From NCBI GenBank assembly GCA_018660965.1, contig JABJJH010000213.1, forward strand, positions 1 through 8,080: DNA of 8,080 nucleotides, given 5' to 3'. The number at the start of each line of letters is the position of its first letter. The first letter of the stretch is position 1. The notes beneath the pieces were generated by a model. It was not told the origin of the DNA, made no database searches, and saw only the letters and a list, made by a program, of their open reading frames with translations. Of this stretch, positions 5,000 to 8,080 are shown piece by piece. This DNA comes from Rhodospirillaceae bacterium (GTDB lineage: Bacteria; Pseudomonadota; Alphaproteobacteria; UBA8366; GCA-2717185). Made by a program: the position numbers and the translations under genes.

Positions 5000-6253
5000 A
5001 TGGATGAACCTTTAAGAATCGCCGTTATTGGCCTTGGCTATGTCGGTTTGCCCTTGGCCGTTGCGCTTGCGAAATACCAGACCGTGACAGGATTCGATGT
5101 CGACGCCGCCCGCGTCGATGAATTGCGCTCTGGCCATGATCGAACCAATGAAATTTCGCGAGACGGCCTGGCGGCGTCCGACTTAACGATCACGAGCGAA
5201 GCGGAAGAGGTTCGCGGGTTTGATGTGTATATCGTTGCGGTGCCGACTCCGGTCGATGAACAACGCGATCCCGACCTATCCGCGATCACGGCGGCGTCCA
5301 CGTTGGTGGGCCGCATGCTGGCGCCGGGCGCGATCATTGCGTTTGAAAGCACGGTTTATCCAGGCGTCACCGAAGATGTTTGCGGACCCGCGCTGGAGGC
5401 CGCGTCGGGACTTCGGTGCGGGGTGGATTTTCATCTTGGTTATTCGCCGGAGCGCATCAACCCAGGCGACAAAGTCCATACGGTGGATAAAATCACCAAG
5501 ATTGTCGCGGGTCAGACGCCGGAGGTCGCTCGAACGCTGTCGAAAATTTACGGATCCATGAACAATGGCGATATCTTCATCGCTAAAAGCATTCGCGCCG
5601 CCGAAGCCGCCAAGGTGATCGAGAATTCACAACGGGATATCAATATCGCGTTCATCAATGAAGTGGCGATGATCTTCGACCGGATGGGTATATCCGTGCA
5701 GGACGTGTTGGAGGCGGCGGGTACGAAATGGAATTTTCTGAACTTCTCGCCGGGCCTCGTGGGGGGACACTGCATCGGCGTGGATCCCTTCTATCTGGCG
5801 CATGCGTCGAAAACACATGGTCACGATCCGGAAATCATCCTGGCCGGGCGCCGCATCAATGACGGTATGTGTCAGTATGTCGTGGACCGGGTGCATGGCT
5901 TTCTGGATGGTCCCTCCGACGTCCTCGTCATGGGGCTGACATTCAAGGAAAACGTCCCTGACCTTCGGAATTCGCAGGTCGGCCATATTGTCGAAGGTTT
6001 GAACGCCTTGGGGCATCGGGTCAGCGTACACGACGCCATGGCTGATGCGGCGGAAGCCGAGCGGTATTATGGCGTTAATTTATTGGAAAGTCTTTCCGGC
6101 GAATATGATTGTGTGATTGGCGCTGTCGCGCACGACCAGTACACGAAGCTTTCACCGGCGTCGCTTGTCCGATCAGGTGGCTTGGTGGCTGATTTGAAGG
6201 CGATTTGGCCCGACGTCGCCGATCTTGAAACGCATCGGTATTGGTCGTTGTAA
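5000..6253 (+). CDS. Nucleotide-sugar 6-dehydrogenase, TviB/WbpO type (UDP-HexNAc dehydrogenase)
   Basis: A 417-residue member of the UDP-glucose/GDP-mannose dehydrogenase family. It oxidises C6 of a UDP sugar twice, with 2 NAD+, to give a UDP-uronic acid. Domain order: N-terminal NAD-binding Rossmann domain with GLGYVGLPLA (11-20) and the VAVPTPVD segment (79-86); ESTVYPGVTED (116-126); YSPERINPGDK (148-158); the central helical part EAAKVIENSQRDINIAFINE (202-221); the catalytic Cys258 in GLVGGHCIGVDPFYL (252-266); and the C-terminal UDP-binding domain with GLTFKENVPDLRNS (312-325). The GGHCIGVDPFY form of the active site is the mark of the UDP-GlcNAc/UDP-GalNAc enzymes (TviB, WbpO, WbpA), whereas UDP-glucose dehydrogenases usually have GGSCFPKD. 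All key residues are present and the length is normal. ATG 5000 has only a weak GGAA upstream. It sits between the epimerase and the SGNH hydrolase (20-bp gap), pointing to capsule, O-antigen or exopolysaccharide synthesis. Which HexNAc epimer it uses is unclear. Confidence 0.95.
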   Translation: MDEPLRIAVIGLGYVGLPLAVALAKYQTVTGFDVDAARVDELRSGHDRTNEISRDGLAASDLTITSEAEEVRGFDVYIVAVPTPVDEQRDPDLSAITAASTLVGRMLAPGAIIAFESTVYPGVTEDVCGPALEAASGLRCGVDFHLGYSPERINPGDKVHTVDKITKIVAGQTPEVARTLSKIYGSMNNGDIFIAKSIRAAEAAKVIENSQRDINIAFINEVAMIFDRMGISVQDVLEAAGTKWNFLNFSPGLVGGHCIGVDPFYLAHASKTHGHDPEIILAGRRINDGMCQYVVDRVHGFLDGPSDVLVMGLTFKENVPDLRNSQVGHIVEGLNALGHRVSVHDAMADAAEAERYYGVNLLESLSGEYDCVIGAVAHDQYTKLSPASLVRSGGLVADLKAIWPDVADLETHRYWSL

Positions 6254-6273
6254 ACAGAGAATGGTGATAGGGC

Positions 6274-7641
6274 GTGGCGGTATTGCGTCATACGATCAGT
6301 TCCCTTGATTTGACGAGAATTGCGTTGTTGGCGGCGGGTTTTTTATCGCTCGCTGTAGCTGCTGGGGTATTTTGGGCCAGCCCTTTTACGAGCCGCGCGG
6401 ATGATGTTCTGGCCGCCGTCGTCGGTCTGTCGGGGGCATTGCTGATTGGCGCAACGATGTTGCGGGTTGTTGCGCGGCAGGTGGTGCTTCTGTCGGCGAT
6501 GGCGGCGGTCGTTGCGATTTTGGCGACCGAGGGTTATCTCCGTTACGCTACAATGCAGGCCCATTCGACCAACGTCGGCGCCCGACCGGACGCACGAGAC
6601 GCCTTGTTGGACATGCGCGGACGCGGTGATCGCGCTTATGTTTCCTTGCTTCACGACGACATAACAAGAGCCGATTCAAGTGGCGAGCGGCGCTCGATCC
6701 TGCAAGTGGGCGGCGCGCCCGTATTGCCGATGGGCGGCGTCGCGTTGGCGACAACGGTGCTGTGCAACGAAACCGGCGCGTGGGTAACCTATCGATCAGA
6801 CCAATTCGGGTTCCGGAATCCGGTGAAAATTTGGAACGGCGCCATTGAAATCGCGGCGGTCGGCGACAGCTTTACGCAAGGAAATTGCGTGCCGGATGGC
6901 CGCCATTTCGTCGATTTACTGCGTCGTGACGATTCGCGATTGTTGAATTTGGGACAGAGAGGCGACGGCCCCCTGGGCGGTTTGGCGACAATTCGTGAAT
7001 TCGCCGCGCCAAAAACGCCCGCCCTGGTGGTTTGGTTCTATTTCGAAGGCAATGACATGCCAGGGGATTTTCTTCGTGAACTTCGCACGCCGTTGCTCCG
7101 AAATTATCTGGACCCGGCGTTTGGTCAACGATTGATGGCGCGTTCCGATCAGGTGTCGGCGGCGTTCGCCGCCTATATCGACGCACGGTTGGCGCAACCG
7201 GGTCGGTCCCTTGGATTGAAAACAGCATCGCGGTCGCCCTGGTGGCGCGACGTCAAGGGGCTGGTTTCGCTCTATCGGTTGCGCAGCGCTTTCGGCTTCG
7301 CCGATTACCCCGACAACGGGGACAACGGGATTGTCGGTTCCTATGCGCAGGTGATTCAAAGCGCAAAGGAGACAATCGCCGGGTGGAACGGACAACTGGC
7401 GCTGGTGTATTTACCGACGCGCCGCCGGTTCGTCTCGCCCGGGGCCCGGCGAATTCTGGACCGGTATCGCGCGGCGGTTCTTAAAACCGCGATGACGCAC
7501 GATATTCCAATTCTGGACATGACTGAATTTTTCACGGCCCATAACGATCCGGTCGCCTTGTTTAACGAACACTACAACGAAGTTGGCCACCAGCTTGTGG
7601 CCGACAAAACAAATTCGTTCATTCAAGCGTTGCGTCGGTGA
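6274..7641 (+). CDS. Membrane-anchored SGNH/GDSL hydrolase-family protein
   Basis: A 455-residue protein with an N-terminal membrane part and an SGNH hydrolase domain. Three hydrophobic stretches (about 15-35, 43-66 and 69-86) look like membrane helices; the soluble part begins near residue 90. The SGNH blocks are visible: AAVGDSFTQGN (194-204) with nucleophile Ser199, a Gly in NLGQRGDGPLG (225-235), Asn260 in FYFEGNDMPGD, and NEHYNEVGH (431-439) with His433 as the likely catalytic base. It starts 20 bp after the dehydrogenase, so it is probably in the same operon. By context it is likely to remove or transfer acyl (for example O-acetyl) groups on a surface polysaccharide. Three helices would place the C-terminal domain on one defined side, probably periplasmic, but I cannot prove topology. 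GTG 6274 is the most upstream start in this frame and has only a poor AGGG two bases before it; TTG 6283 is an alternative. Small tandem repeat at 7312-7329. Confidence 0.82.
   Translation: MAVLRHTISSLDLTRIALLAAGFLSLAVAAGVFWASPFTSRADDVLAAVVGLSGALLIGATMLRVVARQVVLLSAMAAVVAILATEGYLRYATMQAHSTNVGARPDARDALLDMRGRGDRAYVSLLHDDITRADSSGERRSILQVGGAPVLPMGGVALATTVLCNETGAWVTYRSDQFGFRNPVKIWNGAIEIAAVGDSFTQGNCVPDGRHFVDLLRRDDSRLLNLGQRGDGPLGGLATIREFAAPKTPALVVWFYFEGNDMPGDFLRELRTPLLRNYLDPAFGQRLMARSDQVSAAFAAYIDARLAQPGRSLGLKTASRSPWWRDVKGLVSLYRLRSAFGFADYPDNGDNGIVGSYAQVIQSAKETIAGWNGQLALVYLPTRRRFVSPGARRILDRYRAAVLKTAMTHDIPILDMTEFFTAHNDPVALFNEHYNEVGHQLVADKTNSFIQALRR
7312..7329 (+). repeat. Tandem 9-bp duplication (GACAACGGG x2) in the SGNH gene
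   Basis: Two perfect adjacent copies of GACAACGGG, at 7312-7320 and 7321-7329, encode Asp-Asn-Gly twice (residues 347-352). The repeat keeps the frame. It lies in a presumed surface loop between the GND block and the C-terminal block. It looks like a recent small duplication with no evident function. Confidence 0.8.
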
Positions 7642-7673
7642 CAATGTAACGGGCGCGCTCGCTTGAAACAGCC

Positions 7674-7679
7674 TATAAT
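7674..7679 (+). promoter_or_regulatory. Candidate -10 box (TATAAT) upstream of glmU
   Basis: A perfect TATAAT lies in the 148-bp gap between the SGNH gene and glmU. No convincing -35 box is found 16-19 bases upstream (that stretch is GC-rich), and there is no TGn extension. If used, it would give a leader of about 100 bases. The rest of the gap is AT-rich and holds nothing else I can name. Confidence 0.2.
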
Positions 7680-7789
7680 CGTGGTGCTGTTGCATTTTGA
7701 AATAATTAGTGAATTTGCGGCTCGGATCAAAATATGGCAAGTAAGATTCCGGTTACGGACTCTTTTTCAAAATAGGATGGAACACCGCG

Positions 7790-8080
7790 ATGCCGACTGA
7801 CTCCATTGCCGCGCTTATTCTCGCCGCCGGTAAAGGCACCCGGATGAAATCATCCTTGCCGAAGGTTTTGCACAAGGTGGCGGAACGAACCTTGCTGGGG
7901 CATGTCATTGGCGCGGCGGGGTCGCTGAATTGCGACCGGGTCGTGGTCGGCGTGGGGCCGGGCATGGACAATGTGGCGGTCGAGGCGGCCCCCCACGCCA
8001 CCGTGACGCAGACCACGCAAAAGGGAACGGGCGACGCGGTTAAACCCGCTCGTGAGGCCCTTGCCGGTCTTGGTTCAGGG
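7790..8080 (+). CDS. glmU: Bifunctional GlmU (UDP-GlcNAc pyrophosphorylase / GlcN-1-P acetyltransferase), N-terminal part
   Basis: The first 97 residues of GlmU; the gene runs past the window end with the frame still open. GlmU is a cytoplasmic trimer that acetylates glucosamine-1-phosphate and then couples it to UTP, giving UDP-GlcNAc for peptidoglycan, lipid A and other glycans. Full proteins are about 450 residues, so only part of the N-terminal uridylyltransferase domain is seen. The diagnostic nucleotide-binding motif LILAAGKGTRMKSSLPKVLH is at residues 9-28, and the uracil-contacting QTTQKGTGDAV (QxxQxGT pattern) is at 74-84. ATG 7790 matches the usual start of the family (Met a few residues before ALILAAGKGTRM), with GGA about 8 bases upstream. 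An upstream ATG at 7777 is out of frame. The product is a plausible feedstock for the UDP-HexNAc dehydrogenase encoded upstream. In many alphaproteobacteria glmS follows; that cannot be seen here. Confidence 0.96.
   Translation, partial: MPTDSIAALILAAGKGTRMKSSLPKVLHKVAERTLLGHVIGAAGSLNCDRVVVGVGPGMDNVAVEAAPHATVTQTTQKGTGDAVKPAREALAGLGSG

Noticed and set aside
4749..5015. Plus-strand 88-codon frame bridging the epimerase and dehydrogenase genes
   Set aside because: Most of it is a shifted frame of the epimerase gene and its product is unlike any family I know.
7748..7767. TCCG-GTTA-CGGA followed by TTTTT upstream of glmU, as an intrinsic terminator for the SGNH operon
   Set aside because: The stem is only 4 bp, too weak for a terminator; the T run starts 3 bases after it.

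Overview
The window reads as chromosomal DNA from an alphaproteobacterium, probably near the Rhodospirillales. I base this on moderate-to-high GC by eye, densely packed genes, and several protein types common in that group: a FemAB-like/DUF482 acetyltransferase in an apparent operon with a long RidA-family protein, a DehI-like protein, and a TviB-type nucleotide-sugar dehydrogenase next to glmU. This is family recognition by eye, not a database search.

Left part (1-1214, plus strand): the C-terminal half of a short-chain dehydrogenase/reductase is followed 2 bp later by a DehI-like protein made of two related repeats. The two are probably co-transcribed. They meet, tail to tail and 3 bp apart, a minus-strand pair (2880-1218): a RidA-family protein, then a FemAB-like/DUF482 GNAT protein.

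Middle (2881-3952): just upstream of the RidA gene lies a compact 131-bp palindromic element (2915-3045) made of two consecutive hairpins. It is bounded by TAGTGT and ACACTA, which resembles a small non-autonomous (MITE-like) element flanked by TA. Beyond it, on the minus strand, is a hemerythrin-like HHE domain protein that most likely starts at a GTG. A 257-bp gap then separates it from a divergent plus-strand group.

Right part (3953-8080, plus strand): a UDP-glucuronate 4-epimerase-type enzyme, a TviB/WbpO-type UDP-HexNAc 6-dehydrogenase and a membrane-anchored SGNH hydrolase form a likely three-gene surface-polysaccharide operon. It makes activated uronic acids and probably trims or modifies acyl groups on the glycan. 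The start of glmU follows and runs off the window. GlmU makes UDP-GlcNAc, a plausible substrate source for the dehydrogenase.

I found no tRNA, rRNA, CRISPR array or intact transposase gene. Most of the window is ordinary. The parts most worth a second look are the palindromic element, the DehI-like protein with no aspartate across its second-repeat core, and the pairing of a GlcA-type epimerase with a HexNAc-type dehydrogenase.
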